Shown here: piece by piece, positions 22,447 through 33,401 of the stretch | Numbering within the stretch: the stretch's first letter is position 1 | Layout: each line of letters begins with the position of its first letter | Assembly (NCBI GenBank): GCA_963457665.1 | Contig: OY735228.1 | Span: forward strand, 4,231,971-4,295,970 | Origin: Thysanoteuthis rhombus | Lineage: Eukaryota > Mollusca > Cephalopoda > Oegopsida > Thysanoteuthidae | DNA: 64,000 bases | Direction of reading: 5' to 3' | Notes under the pieces: model-generated | Database searches by the model: none | Told to the model about the DNA's origin: nothing | The model's input: only the letters and a program-made list of their open reading frames with translations | Program-made: the position numbers and the translations under genes

Positions 22447-23229
22447 TCAAGATATATATATATATAGAAAGAGAGAGAAAAGGAGAGTGTGAGAGAGAGA
22501 GAGAGATACCAGTGAGCTATCCTTAGGAAAATGTTGATGACATATATCTAACTAAAACATGTCAAAGTCGGCACTGAACGAATCTACTTGCTGTATATTA
22601 TGCAGTATCTTTGCGCCGGTGTAACGCCATAGCCGAATCGGGTTCACTGAGGTTTGGTGAAGTAGAGAGGCCTAGGATTTGTCTTGACGTCTCAAAAAAT
22701 TACCTTGTCCAGTCTCAGGGATCAGTAAGCCTCGGTGAAGCACCTTCCCATGGTGCTAACAGAGCAGGATCAGGATCGCCCTGACGCCTTCGCAACGCCA
22801 TTTGTGGGGACTGGAGCATTTTTTAACTTCCTGTATACAGGATTCCGTATTAAACCGAGCATTTGTCTAATCTTGCTCTTGACTAGATACAAATCTGCTT
22901 GCAGTACATTGAAAGATATTAAGTCGATATGAGGATCAGGTCCTCTACACGAAGTATCTAGAAACCCCGATCGAAGGAGTTTTCGGTTAGTATTCAAAAT
23001 GAATGTTAATCAGAGGATAGAAGTCTAAACATAATATCCAAAAGAACACTTTGTTTCAACATCTTTGAGATGATGCGTTTATTTCCCTTTCATCTTTTGT
23101 TGTCCTTCACCACAAAACTCTTGTTTTTTTTCCATATGATTCATTGGGTGATTTTATACCATTTGAAGTGGAAGCACTTGATTCGAAATAGAAACTCAAT
23201 TTGGTGATTTCTTCTAAAACAAGGTCCAG
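22447..23229. other. (GA)n tract and conserved block shared with unit B
   Basis: A TATA/GAGA microsatellite (to about 22505) is followed by about 720 bp nearly identical to 28050-28771. Frames in it differ between copies by frameshifts (for example one T more in the GCATTTTTT stretch at 22817), so it is non-coding. Confidence 0.7.
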
Positions 23230-23302
23230 TGGTTCCGCTGGGGATCGAACCCAGGGCTTCTCGCGTGTGAAGCGAGCGTGATGACCACTACACTACAGAA
23301 CC
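23230..23302 (-). tRNA. tRNA-Val(CAC)
   Basis: Intact CTCGC/GCGAG anticodon stem with loop TTCACAC, intact T arm and discriminator A. One U-G wobble in the acceptor (GGTTCTG/CGGAACC). Minus-strand T4 lies at 23219-23216. First gene of unit B. Confidence 0.9.
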
Positions 23303-23544
23303 ATTTCGATTCCGAATTTCTTCAATACGATCAAGACTGATCATAGTCATGTGTAGAAAAAAGAAGAAATCCAGCAAAAAACCACATAAGTCTGGCAATC
23401 TTTCTAGGGGATAAGCTCAAATTTAAAGAAAAAAATCCCACTAAACTTAAAAAGATGGGTATAAAACCAACGTATCCTACCGATAGTCAACAATAGAGCT
23501 AAAACATTGACCCTGAAACTGAGCACAAAATGCTTTGTAGTATA

Positions 23545-23613
23545 AATCCCATAGTGTAGTGGTTATGTTTGCTTCAGATGCAAAGAACCCGGGGTTCAAT
23601 CATTAGCGGAACA
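23545..23613 (+). pseudogene. tRNA-Val-like pseudogene with CAG anticodon
   Basis: Unit B partner of 19838, with the same lesions (AATCCC start, TTCAGAT loop) and a further lost C in the 3' acceptor strand. Confidence 0.8.
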
Positions 23614-23714
23614 AATTCGTTACCAATTCATATCGTACTATGTCAAGGGTGTGCTCTTAGGAAATATCACTGCAATGAATCACTGTTTCCCAGCCCACTA
23701 AACTTTTTGGTGTA

Positions 23715-23787
23715 GGTTCCATAGTGTAGTGGTTATCACACTTGCTTCACACGCAAGATGCCCTGGGTCCGATCCCAAGTGAAACCA
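23715..23787 (+). pseudogene. tRNA-Val(CAC)-like, mildly degenerate
   Basis: Already has the array-type pairs A7:T66 and CTTGC/GCAAG. Its defects are a T-loop TCC, one T-stem mismatch and a C5.A68 acceptor mismatch. Exactly 174 bp from the next copy. Confidence 0.75.
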
Positions 23788-23888
23788 AATTTGTTACACA
23801 TTCATATTATACCAAATTGAAATTGTCCTCTCATGAAATATCACAGCAATTTAGCCACTTTTCCTAGCCCTGTAACGGCCCTTGAGTA

Positions 23889-23962
23889 GGTTCCATAGTG
23901 TAGTGGTTATTATGCTTGCCTCTACACGCCAGAAGTCCTGGGTTCGATCCCCAGCGGAACCA
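23889..23962 (+). pseudogene. tRNA-Val-like with 8-nt anticodon loop
   Basis: The T arm is good, but an extra base makes the anticodon loop CTCTACAC and the stem is mismatched (CTTGC/GCCAG). Acceptor A7.C66 is mismatched. Confidence 0.75.
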
Positions 23963-24058
23963 AATCTATTACCAATTTATTTTTTACCATATCAAGTCTC
24001 TTAGGAAATATCACTGCAATTTATCACAGTTTCCTAACCTACAAATCCCTATTGTGTA

Positions 24059-24131
24059 GGTTCCATAGTGTAGTGGTTATCACGCTTGCTTCACACGCAA
24101 GAGGCCCTGGGTTCGATCCCCAGTGAAACCA
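24059..24131 (+). tRNA. tRNA-Val(CAC), array type, one acceptor mismatch
   Basis: Differs from the consensus of the large array at a single base (TGAAACC for TGGAACC, giving C5.A68). It carries both array-specific pairs (A7:T66, CTTGC/GCAAG) and an intact D arm, T arm and CAC anticodon. No T4 follows closely. This is the closest relative of the array tRNA outside the array. Confidence 0.7.
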
Positions 24132-24369
24132 AAGATCTTACCAATTCGTATTTTCACGAGATAACACAGCCGGGCACTAAGAAGGGGACAGCATAATTGT
24201 AAATAAAACCCCTAAATAAAAGCACAAAATGTTTTCGAATTTTCAAATCTAATTTCTGAAAGCCCGTTCCAGGGTTCCATTAATACACACAGAACTTAAT
24301 TAGGGACATGTATGGTTCCTGAGTTACCCTATCACGTCACAGAGCTAGTTTGGTGCAGCAAAAATACAT

Positions 24370-25544
24370 TGGTCTAAATCTTTTGGGTATGAATCAGGAT
24401 CCACTCCAAGTAAATAAACTCTTTGTGGATCGACAATTAGTCTCAACTAACGCAGAAGTGTCAGGATAGGATTATGGAAATAACCTTTGAGTTCAGATAA
24501 AGACGGTGCGATTTGAGTTCAATTAAAGGACGACAATACAATAGATATGAGTAAATTGAAATAAACTGAAATAAATAAATGAAAAGATAAATAATAAATA
24601 AATAAATAAATGAACAAATCGTGGAAAGCTTATACCTATATAGCCATTTTATTTTTAATTCGGCAAATATTAAAAAGTGGACTGACTCAGGCGTCAAATC
24701 GGACGTATTTTCAATACATTTCTTGAACATTCCCGTTCAAAAAGTGCCATGATCGTCATGTAAATATAATTTCTGTCTGTCGTACGGAACTACAGCTTCG
24801 AAGTATTTCGTTTACCTCACTTCAGTGTTGTCAATTTAGATATTTGATACCTGAATTTAGATCTATAGTTGTAGGTAAAAGATCTATTTTTTTATTTAAT
24901 TTTACTAGATTTCATGAGAACCACCGATCCAAACGACTTTAAACTTGACACTGCAACACCTGGTGTACTGACCAAAATATCAGGCGAATTCCAATTTAAA
25001 CAATTTTGTATAACGGGTAGAGTAAATTGCGGTTAAAAAAATAATTGATAAAATGGACAGACAGGTGAAAAATAAAGAATAGATACATAGATGGAAAACG
25101 GATATTGTTTAAAATAATTTATTTTTAAAAAATGGATCAATACAGGAGTTCAAAGTGGAGAGCCTAATGTTAAAACAGGTGTGGGTCAAGTTTAATTGGT
25201 GCATAGGCCTTACGGTTGTGTTTGTTTTAAATCTGCTCTCACATTTCAAATTTTGTTGGAATTAAAATGGAATTTCAGTATTTTGTGGGGCGGAGCGGAG
25301 AAAAAAAAATTATGGGTAAGGAGGAGATAAAATCCAGGGTTTCAAAATAATGAGTTTTTTGGGTTGGATTGATGGGAGGAATTAACATTCATTCTTTATC
25401 CCCTCTTTCTATCATGAAAGAAACATCATTTCCTTCTCTTTCCCCTCCACGGTGAAAACATAACCCCCTGTCTCTCTCTCTCTGTTTCTTTCACTCTCTC
25501 TCTATTTCTTTCTCTCTCTCTCTCCCTCTTTCACTCTCTCTCTA

Positions 25545-25589
<45 letters not shown>

Positions 25590-25632
25590 CTCAAATCTGG
25601 CGAGTATCTACTTCGTACAAAGGCTATCTCGG

Positions 25633-25675
<43 letters not shown>

Positions 25676-25890
25676 GTCCTGAGACTTCTCAACTTATTGC
25701 AAGAATGAAATTATACATACATGATCTTGTTGCTGGCTATTTATACACGTGTCGAGAATATTCTCTCACTAACGTTGCAGAAGATTTGAAGAAAGAAACG
25801 TTTGAAAAGATGATCACTCTGTTGGGAACATTGACTTTGACACCATTTTGCATAAAATATAATATCAATTTGATAACTTTGTTATCGCCA
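24370..25890 (+). repeat. tRNA-Phe module, copy 3 (complete)
   Basis: Full-length counterpart of 14500-15940 that includes the part deleted in unit A. Microsatellites (TC)n at 25467-25593 and (CA)n at about 25638-25673 occupy the same site as in the sisters. The roughly 60-codon frame upstream of the tRNA is also present here (25705 on). Confidence 0.75.
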
Positions 25891-25963
25891 GCCGAAATAG
25901 CTCAGTTGGGAGAGCGTTAGACTGAAGATCTAAAGGTCCCTGGTTCAATCCCGGGTTTCGGCA
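25891..25963 (+). tRNA. tRNA-Phe(GAA)
   Basis: A perfect cloverleaf with the same body as tRNA-Phe 9483, anticodon GAA and discriminator A. T5 at 25985-25989 is a terminator. The only fully intact Phe gene in the duplicated units. Confidence 0.95.
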
Positions 25964-26535
25964 TCCGGTGGTTGGTAGTCTAAATTTTTAGATTTCTTCT
26001 GAAAATTCTTCTCTTTTCTTTGTAATAATTGAATTTCTGTGGTGCGAGTGATTGAGCTGATTGATGATGCAAGTTTCTTCTTCGCCTGAGGCTGTAGTGT
26101 TGTTTCTATTTGCTCTAATACACCTCGGAAAACTATGAATCTACCAATGCCTGTCTTTGTTTTTGACTTTTGGACGTAAATATGGGGCATTTTTATGTCT
26201 GACTACAACGAGATTAAACTCAAGCTTTCTCCAAAATATGAACAAACAACAAAGATACTTCGATCTCGAGAGGAAAGAATCAATGTCAAATTAAAAATAA
26301 CTAAAAAAACCAAAAGGAAAAAGGTTCAAATGAAAAAAGAAGGCTCTGCTAAAACTTGACTCAGACAGAACAAAGGACTTAAAGTTAAAATGTATGTTCC
26401 TTCCATATCTACCATTTTTCCTTTGTTGGTTGAATAAATCAAATTATTTATCAAACTTGATTAAAAACACAATAATAAAAAAAAGTTGTTCAAATTACAG
26501 TGATTGTACTTTACTGTCCTACTTTATGTAATTAT

Positions 26536-27540
26536 ATTAAATCATCATCATCATCATCGTCGTGATCATCAGTCTCTTAATATCTGTCGTTGGACATAGA
26601 CCTTCCCCAGGATTCACCACACTTCTCTATCATGGGCGTCGCAGAGCCAGTACTTTCTAAATTTGTCTAGCTCGAGTCTCCATCTTATACTCTGCCGGCC
26701 TCGGTTGTGCATGTGATCTTTGGGGCCCATGTTGTGAGTCATGATATCCATTGGTTGTCTGCCATTTTTGCAACATGGCCAGCCCATTGCCATTTGAGAT
26801 TTCTAATAGATTCTATGATGTCCCTGACTCCTGTCTTCTCCTGGATGTATTGTGCTGTCTTGTGACCTCGTCGTGTGAGGTTGAGCATCTATTTAATCAC
26901 TGTCCCACCACAGCAATATTTGACCTAAGGTCGGGCTTAACGCAGGAAGAAATAGGAGCAACCCTTCCAAAAATGGCTCCAGCCGACGCGTCTACGGTTG
27001 CCAAGCGCATCGTAATGGCTAGACAACCTCCACAACGAAAGCGTCCACCAGGGGACCTGCTCCTTTAAATGCAATGAAACAGTGCTGCCCCGGCGTAACA
27101 GATTTCCCGCAGCTGGGCTGAGTAATAATGGGAGAGCCCAAGGACGAGTCCAAGGGCTCCCCAATGCGCGTAGCAAAGCGCAGCCTCAGTAAAACCTCAT
27201 TGGCTAACACTTGCACCGGCGCAATCAGGCTTTAATGTCAACCCACACACAATCTCCGGCCCATTCGACGGGCAAGTGTCAGTAACTGCGCCTCGGTCTA
27301 TGCCGTGGAACAGATACTGCACCTTGATCCCGAAGGAAAGGCCAGAAAAAATGTGAGGTTGAGCATAATTCTTTTATGTGAACGTTGCATGATTCTCAAT
27401 TTGCAGGTAAGTGTCTTGGTTTGGTTCCATGTTTTAGCTCCATAAGTGAATATCAGGGGGATGCATTGGCAATATACTCTCCTTTTTAGGATTAATGGGA
27501 TCTTCTTGTTTTTGAAGGTTGAGTCTGCACTACAAAAATC
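26536..27540 (-). mobile_element. RTE retrotransposon 3' part, interrupted by a retroposon
   Basis: Starts on the plus strand at an (ATC)n tail. The minus strand encodes a decayed RTE-family RT C-terminus; in-window relatives show a WRDELDKFRKYWL-like stretch and an R-x-R-x-x-RW context. The element is split by 26889-27351. The two halves join exactly at the TGTGAGGTTGAGCAT duplication. Only the last part of the polyprotein is present; the upstream RT region lies next door in reverse orientation. Confidence 0.75.
26889..27351 (+). mobile_element. 463-bp non-autonomous retroposon with target-site duplication
   Basis: Bounded by 15-bp direct repeats TGTGAGGTTGAGCAT (26874-26888 and 27352-27366), with a short A tail (GCCAGAAAAAA) at its plus-strand 3' end. 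The RTE copies at 36522 and 41747 have uninterrupted sequence at the same point and serve as empty sites. No Pol III box pair, tRNA or 5S head is recognisable and there is no convincing frame, so the class is unknown. Other copies are at 983-1765 (minus) and 21939 to about 22160. Confidence 0.75.
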
Positions 27541-27966
27541 ATCACCAACTGAATCACAAAAACATTAGATGAAAACCAACCACGAGAGCGAGCTATTTTT
27601 AGAAGAAGCTACTCGACCATGGACTTACTGCATTTGATGGGTCAGCTGAAAGAAAAATCAGCAGAATATAAGCTACCACTCGCTGTAGCATTTATCGACT
27701 TCAAAAAGGCCTTGAACTCAATTGAAATCTCAAAGGTCATGGAGGCCATCGCTATACATAGTGTAGATCCATGTCGAAGTGCTGCGACTTATTCATCAGG
27801 CTAATTTTAGACTCGGAGTCCAAAAAGGGGTAAGACAAGGTGATACCAGCTCAACCAAACTCTTCACAGCCTGCCTCGAGATGATCTTCAGAACGCTAGA
27901 CAAGGAGAATAAAGGAATCAAAATAGACAGCGAATCCCTTAACGACCTCAGATCGACAAAATCAAT
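27541..27966 (+). pseudogene. RTE reverse-transcriptase palm fragment
   Basis: Codes for recognisable RTE-clade RT: LAVAFIDFKKALNSIE (motif A, with the first catalytic Asp) and LGVQKGVRQGDTSS (motif B). It has frameshifts between the two, and stops just before the F-A-D-D box. It lies head-on to the 3' part at 26536-27540, the arrangement expected from twin priming (5' part inverted during insertion). Not functional. Confidence 0.8.
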
Positions 27967-28012
27967 CGCTCAATCAAGATATATATATAGAGAGAGAGAA
28001 AGAGAGAGAAAA

Positions 28013-28053
<41 letters not shown>

Positions 28054-28771
28054 TATGCCAATGAGCTATCCTTAGGAAAATGTTGATGACATATATCTAG
28101 CTAAAACATGTCAAAGTCGGCACTGAACGAATCTACTTGCTGTATATCATGCGGTATCTTTGTGCTGGTGCAATGCCATAGCCGAATCGGGCTTACAGTA
28201 AAGTACAGAAGCCTAGGATTTGACTTGACGTCTCAAAAAATTACCTTGTCCAATCTCAGGGATCAGTAAGCCCCGGTGAAGCACCTTCCCATGGCGCTAA
28301 CAGAGCAGGATCAGGATCACCCTGACGCCTTTGCAACGCCAGTTGTGGGGACTGGAGCATTTTTAACTTCCTGTATACAGGATCCGGTATTGAACCGAGA
28401 ATTTGTCCAATCTTGCTCTTGACTAGATACGAATTTGCTTGCAGTATATTGAAAGAAATTAAGTCGATATGAGGATCAGGTCCTCTACACGAAGTATCTA
28501 GAAACCCCGATCGAAGGAGGAGTTTTCGGTTGGTATTCAAAATGAATGTTAATCATAGGTTAGAAGTCTAAACATAATATCCAAAATGGCAGTTTGATTC
28601 AACAACTTTGAGATGATGCGTTTATTTCCCTTTCATCTTTTGTTGTCCTTCGCCACAAAACTCTTGTTTTTTTCCGTATGATTCATTTGGTGATTTTATA
28701 CCATTTGAAGTGGAAGCACCTGATTCGAAATAGAAACTCAATTTGGTGATTTCTTTTAAAACAAGTTCCAG
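27967..28771. other. (TA)n/(GA)n tract and conserved tail of unit B
   Basis: A purine-rich microsatellite (about 27980-28050) followed by a block shared with 22510-23229. No gene is seen; frames are disrupted between copies. Confidence 0.65.
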
Positions 28772-28844
28772 TGGTTCCGCTGGGGATCGAACCCAGGGCT
28801 TCTCGCGTGTGAAGCGAGCGTGATGACCACTACACTACAGAACC
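28772..28844 (-). tRNA. tRNA-Val(CAC)
   Basis: Identical body to the 23230 gene (CTCGC/GCGAG, CAC, one U-G acceptor wobble, discriminator A). Minus-strand T4 at 28761-28758. It marks the start of a third, eroded duplication unit. Confidence 0.9.
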
Positions 28845-30248
28845 ATTATGAATCCAAGTTACTTCAACAAGATCAATACAGATCATAGTCATGTGCAGAC
28901 TTGAATTGCTTGTTTCTCTCAGAGCTTTTCTCTTTTATATTTACATGGAAATATTGAACTTCCAGTCTGTCAGTGTTTAGAGAAAAATAATGCTGATCGT
29001 TACATGAAATGTTTTATTGTGATAAAACAACAACGAGATAACTGCAGAAGTGCCTGAGGCAATCTGAAATTCCGTAGAAAGAAAAATGCGTTGAAACGAT
29101 GTACCAGATTAACATAAAAAAAATAAGGTAAGCAGGCGAATTATATATGCCATTGATTATGTACTCAAGAATTGGAAGCCTAATTAGCTAAGTTGGGAGA
29201 AAGTAGATTATAGAGATAAACACGATGGTTGAATCCAGAATAAATCAAAGCATCAGCATTGAAAACTGAAAGCAATATGAAATTAGAAAATTCACGACAA
29301 AAAATAAAAACAAAGGAGGGAAATAGCAGTCATTGTTCGTGAAAGAACAGAAAAAATCGACTGAATGTGATAGAATTTACTTGGAGGAAAGCCAAACGAA
29401 AACCAGCACTAACATCTAATGAGAAAAAAACGAGGTTACAATGAACTGATGAGAAACAATCATAGAGTGTGGATGATTGGATGAAAGTGATATTCAGTGA
29501 TGAATCTGCATTGGTCAAGATTCTGATGCAGTATCGTTTGACCGTTGCCATTCAAATGAAATATATAAAGATGACTGCCTGAAGAAAAAGAACAAAATTC
29601 CCGACTTATTTATGATATAGGGTCTCACATCAGGTAAAGGACCAGGGGAGATGGCAACCATCACTCCATTCCATCGATAGAAAATAGGTTTTGTGATGAT
29701 GAAGACATTTTCAGGATGATAATGCATCTTGCCACAGAGCTTTTTTTTTCTATCAATGACATGGCCAGCAAATGATTTGGATCTCAATCTGATTAAAGAT
29801 TTATGGTGGAAATTTAAAAAAGAATGATCCATGTCAAGGCTCCACTCTCCATCACTGATCTGTCAATCAGCTTTATAGAGAATATTTACTTACATTATTG
29901 GAATCAATGCCTCAAATAATTCAACCGTCATAAAATCTAAGGAGGAGCAACGAAGTATCAGGGGTTTTTTTTTCTTTTTGATAATTCAAAATTTTCTCTC
30001 AGCACTGAATGATTACATATTTTCTTATCTACTTGATCTGGAAAAAATATGCAAAGACTCTTGATTTAACTTGTTCTAGTTATAGTTCATGAAGCCAGAA
30101 ATCAAGCTATACAACAAAATTGTTTTGTGTCATATCTGCGAATGTTTTTTTTTTACTGTAAAGTAAATAGAAAAAGCCGGGTGAAATCCTCAAAGCATGG
30201 TGATTCCATAATTTCTGCCATGAGTTGTGTATACGGAAAAAAATTGAA
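28845..30248. other. Eroded Val flank with a Phe-like remnant
   Basis: 28900-29120 matches 31730-31950 and 40165-40360, each to the right of a Val(-) gene. A very degraded Phe-like sequence lies at about 29177-29240 (+), keeping only TAGCTAAGTTGGGAGA. I saw nothing recognisable from 29250 to 30248. Confidence 0.5.
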
Positions 30249-30318
30249 TGGTCTCACTAAGGATCGAACCCAGGACCTTTTGGATGAAACGCAAACATGA
30301 TGACCACTTATCGTAACC
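30249..30318 (-). pseudogene. tRNA-Val-like, degenerate
   Basis: The B-box half is good (GGTCCTGGGTTCGATCC), but the acceptor is mutated and the anticodon arm no longer forms or reads CAC. Confidence 0.65.
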
Positions 30319-31608
30319 AACTTGAAATAATAATACTCGCTATAAGTTTAAGTTAAAGCAATGCATTAGACAAGATAATTGTTAGTTTTTAGAAATTTTG
30401 TCCCCAAATATTTTTCTATTGGGGTTTGATTTACAGTGTGAGTTTATGTTAAACAGGGTCGTTATTTTTTGTCCAGCAGTGTTCGTGCTTATCTATTTGT
30501 TTTGAACATTTGTTCTTTTAGCAATTCAACAAAAGGCAAGAGAAGTAACTTATTCATTGATCACCCCCTTTTCCAATTTTATTGATCTCCCAAACACTGC
30601 TCGCTGCCAAAAGACGTGAAGATCTCTACTGACTGACCGACCAGATCTTTTTTTTTCCTATGTTTTATTAATATAATGAATTATGGAAATGTACTCCACT
30701 TGGGAGTGTGATAGCCTGATCATCGAAAGACCCTGGGGGCGACCTCAGGTTTAAGTGTCTAATTCGATGATTACTCTTTTCTTCGTGAAACCCAGTCAGG
30801 TTTGTATGTTTGAAAGTAAAAACCTACTGAGATTTCTGATTGTTTATTTGTCTCCATCCGTCTATTCTTTTCGTGAGGAAAGTTTGCATTTTAAACTAGA
30901 ACGGGCTCGCTCAAAACCATAAAAAATAACCAGTGAATGATAATTTGATCATACATAGCTACGGTTCAGAAAAAGTGACTGACTATGAAAAGATATCTCT
31001 CAATCAGAAGAAAATCCTTGACCCCCCAAATTGAATCAATTCATCCTTATACATGGTCCATTCTCCCATAAAATGTCATCAATTTTCTTTGAGAACTTTT
31101 GGAGGCATTGTGTGTATAAACATGAGTGAATACATGAATATGTAAAAAAAAAAAAAAAAGAAAAAATATATCAACAAAAAATGAATTCTTGGACCCACCC
31201 CAAATTTAACTGATGTAGCACAATTTACCCCATGTAGCATAACCTTCCAGAAATTTTCATCGAGAACTTTTGGAGATATAGTGTGGATAGATAGACAGAC
31301 ACGAGTGTATACACCTGCATCTTCCAACTCCGTTGGCTGGGGTGAATTACAATAGTATATCTAAAATGGACGTTGATTACTGGATAGAAAGAAAAAAGAC
31401 CTGAAATGGTGCCTTGCCTCATCAGCTTTGAGATAATTCATATATTTATTTATCTTTCATCTTGATTTTGCAATTTTTTTTTCCATCAAAAACTGTGATT
31501 GTTTTACATTAATCATTTAACGACTTATTTCCTATAAAGTGAAAACACTTGATTTGGAAAAAAATTATGCTTCTACGTTGATATAATCCGAATTCAAAGT
31601 TGAAGTAA
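30319..31608. other. Non-coding, with diverged module pieces
   Basis: 30425-30640 holds the ATGTTAAA...TGTCCAGCAGTGTTC repeat and a diverged copy of the 7260-7400 block. At 31080-31110 and 31257-31275 two related stretches share GAGAACTTTTGGAG. A poly-A tract lies near 31146-31160. No gene is supported. Confidence 0.4.
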
Positions 31609-31681
31609 AGGTTCCGCTGGGGATCGAACCCAGGACATTTCGCGTGTGAAGCGAATGTGATAACCACTACACTACAGAACC
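31609..31681 (-). tRNA. tRNA-Val(CAC), discriminator U
   Basis: Anticodon stem TTCGC/GCGAA with loop TTCACAC, and intact D and T arms. The acceptor is paired with one wobble. The 3' base is U rather than A, and no T4 lies nearby, so expression and processing are doubtful. Confidence 0.7.
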
Positions 31682-32005
31682 ACTTACTTTCCATTAATAA
31701 TCAACAAGATCAATATAGTTCAGAATCATGTGCAGATTTGTACAGTTAGTTTCACTTATATCTTCCCATAGAAATATTGAAGTTCCAGTCATTCAGATTT
31801 CATAGATAAGAATGATTTCAAAATGCTTTTCAGTTTATGAAAATGTTTTATGGAAGAAACAAAAGAGAACAATCCAATACATGAAGCAATCTAAACTACC
31901 ATGTGAAGAGAAATGCGTTGATTGAAACGATATCTTAGAATATGAGAGAAGATAAGGCAAGGTCCGTGTTTTATATACAATTGATTATATATTTAGGAAC
32001 CATAG

Positions 32006-32077
32006 ATCGAAATAGCTCAACTGGAAGAACTTCACACTGACGATCTAAAAGTCTTTGTCCAATCCCGAGTTTTGACA
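32006..32077 (+). pseudogene. tRNA-Phe-like with GAC in the anticodon position
   Basis: Alignable over its length (TCGAAATAGCTCA, CCAATCCCGAGTTTTGACA). The anticodon loop reads CTGACGA, the stem is not paired and the T arm has mutations. It lies 397 bp from the start of Val 31609, the recurrent Val(-)/Phe(+) spacing. Confidence 0.7.
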
Positions 32078-33198
32078 TTTGAATCAGGGACTTGGATTTT
32101 CTTCGTAATCAAAGCGAAATTCTCTTTCAGTCTCTCGCGTTCGTCAGTATTCAAGCAAACCTTATTTTCTTTTTACTGTAACTGATCAAACATCGGTCTG
32201 TACGACTTTGTTAGCCTAACTCAAGAACTACTGGATCTATGGCCACTAATTTTTTGGCGGTTACTAGTAGGACTCAAGAGCATATTTTAGCGTATCAGTC
32301 TTCAAAAAAAAGTAATGATGTAGAATCTACATTCATGCTCTCCGGTATAATAATGATCTGATTCCAATGTATCAATCCATCTACATAAACTTGAAAGTCT
32401 GATTCTGTGTATGACCACTGACTAGCCAAAATGGTGCATTGTAACCAGAGTAAAAGAAATAATACACACCTAAAACAGTTTGGGTTTTATTATAATTCAC
32501 CAAAACTCTGTCCGCCCGTCTGTCTGTATGTGACAGCCCACAACAAAACATACACTTTAGCAAATGAAATTTTCTGTATGTACCACTGTGGACCCGTGAA
32601 AGGTTTTTAGCGGATTAGTTTTTGAAAATAACCTGCACTGTATTATTAGGGATTTAAGTTTCGATTTAAGATGTAAATTCATGCTATAATTGATTCATTT
32701 CCGTATCCGCTTTTCTAGTTGTCGACAGGCATGTTGCTGAAAATAAAGAAAGATGACTTTAGGAAGGAGGAGAGAGTTATAGGGAGAATGAATGTTTGCT
32801 AATTAGAACGGGAATTTCGTATCGTTCGTAACGAGTGGAGGGGAGAAAAGTGAGGATGACTGTCTACTGCTCGAGTGGGTGAGAGTAAAAGGAAGACTGA
32901 CCTTGTATATTTGCGTTTAAAATTATTCCAAGATGTTGAAATAAATCTTAAAAGTCACAAATCAATTTATCAAATAAATTTAATTAAACACTATCTAATT
33001 AAACAATTTAGATTGAACACTGTCTAATTAAATAAGTTAGATAAAACACTGTCTAATTTCCATCTATCTTCATATCTTTTTAAACTTTTTAACAAACTAT
33101 TTAATCTAGCAAAATTATATCTATTTGATTTATACATTAACTTCTGATATTGTGTACAAGTCATACTTTTAAAATATACATTATTGCCAACCACCGGA
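32078..33198. other. Dispersed-repeat territory
   Basis: 32210-32290 and 32600-32690 match an unclassified repeat recurring at 35, 36, 38 and 41 kb. 32700-32905 matches 41550-41745 and 9775-9870 (GGGAATTTCGT...CGTTCGTA region). No gene is seen. Confidence 0.5.
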
Positions 33199-33271
33199 TG
33201 TCGAGACACGTTATCAAAACAGAGGCTTTGAGATCTCAAGTCTAAAGCTCTTCTAACTGAGCTATTTCAGC
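33199..33271 (-). pseudogene. tRNA-Phe-like with TGA in the anticodon position
   Basis: 73 nt; the 5' half is recognisable (GCTGAAATAGCTCAGTTAG). The loop reads CTTGAGA, the T arm is lost, and the acceptor has mismatches. Confidence 0.75.
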
Positions 33272-33374
33272 TGGCGAAGACAGTCGTAACAAATTGAGAT
33301 TAAATCAGAAAGTTTATGGCGTTGACCCATTTATACAGTCTCGCTGTTTCTTCTCGATGATAACGATCAGATTT

Positions 33375-33401
33375 CTATCTATCTATCTATCTATCTATCT
33401 A
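33375..33401. repeat. (TATC)n microsatellite
   Basis: Six to seven perfect TATC units. Confidence 0.95.

Larger units (their letters stand above)
19529..23229. repeat. Segmental duplication, unit A (deleted copy)
   Basis: Order: Val(-), three visible Val-like repeats(+), Phe module(+) with tRNA-Phe pseudogene, RTE remnants, conserved tail block. It is collinear with unit B (23230-28771) but lacks at least four pieces: counterparts of about 24290-24760, 26130-26575, 26660-26825 and 27180-27707. Confidence 0.8.
23230..28771. repeat. Segmental duplication, unit B (most complete copy)
   Basis: Val(-) 23230, four Val-like repeats(+) 23545-24131, Phe module 24370-25963 with intact tRNA-Phe, and RTE plus nested retroposon 26536-27966. 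A 28050-28771 tail then leads into the next Val(-) at 28772. A third unit therefore begins at 28772 but diverges after about 130 bp. Confidence 0.8.

Noticed and set aside
22735-22997. Opposing frames in the conserved tail of units A and B
   Set aside because: Copies differ by single-base indels that break the frame (compare 28256-28540), so this is non-coding.
30685-30755. Possible further tRNA (CCACTTGGGAGTGTGATAGC, GACCCTGGGGGCGACC)
   Set aside because: I could not form consistent acceptor and anticodon stems; probably a very old Val-like remnant or chance.
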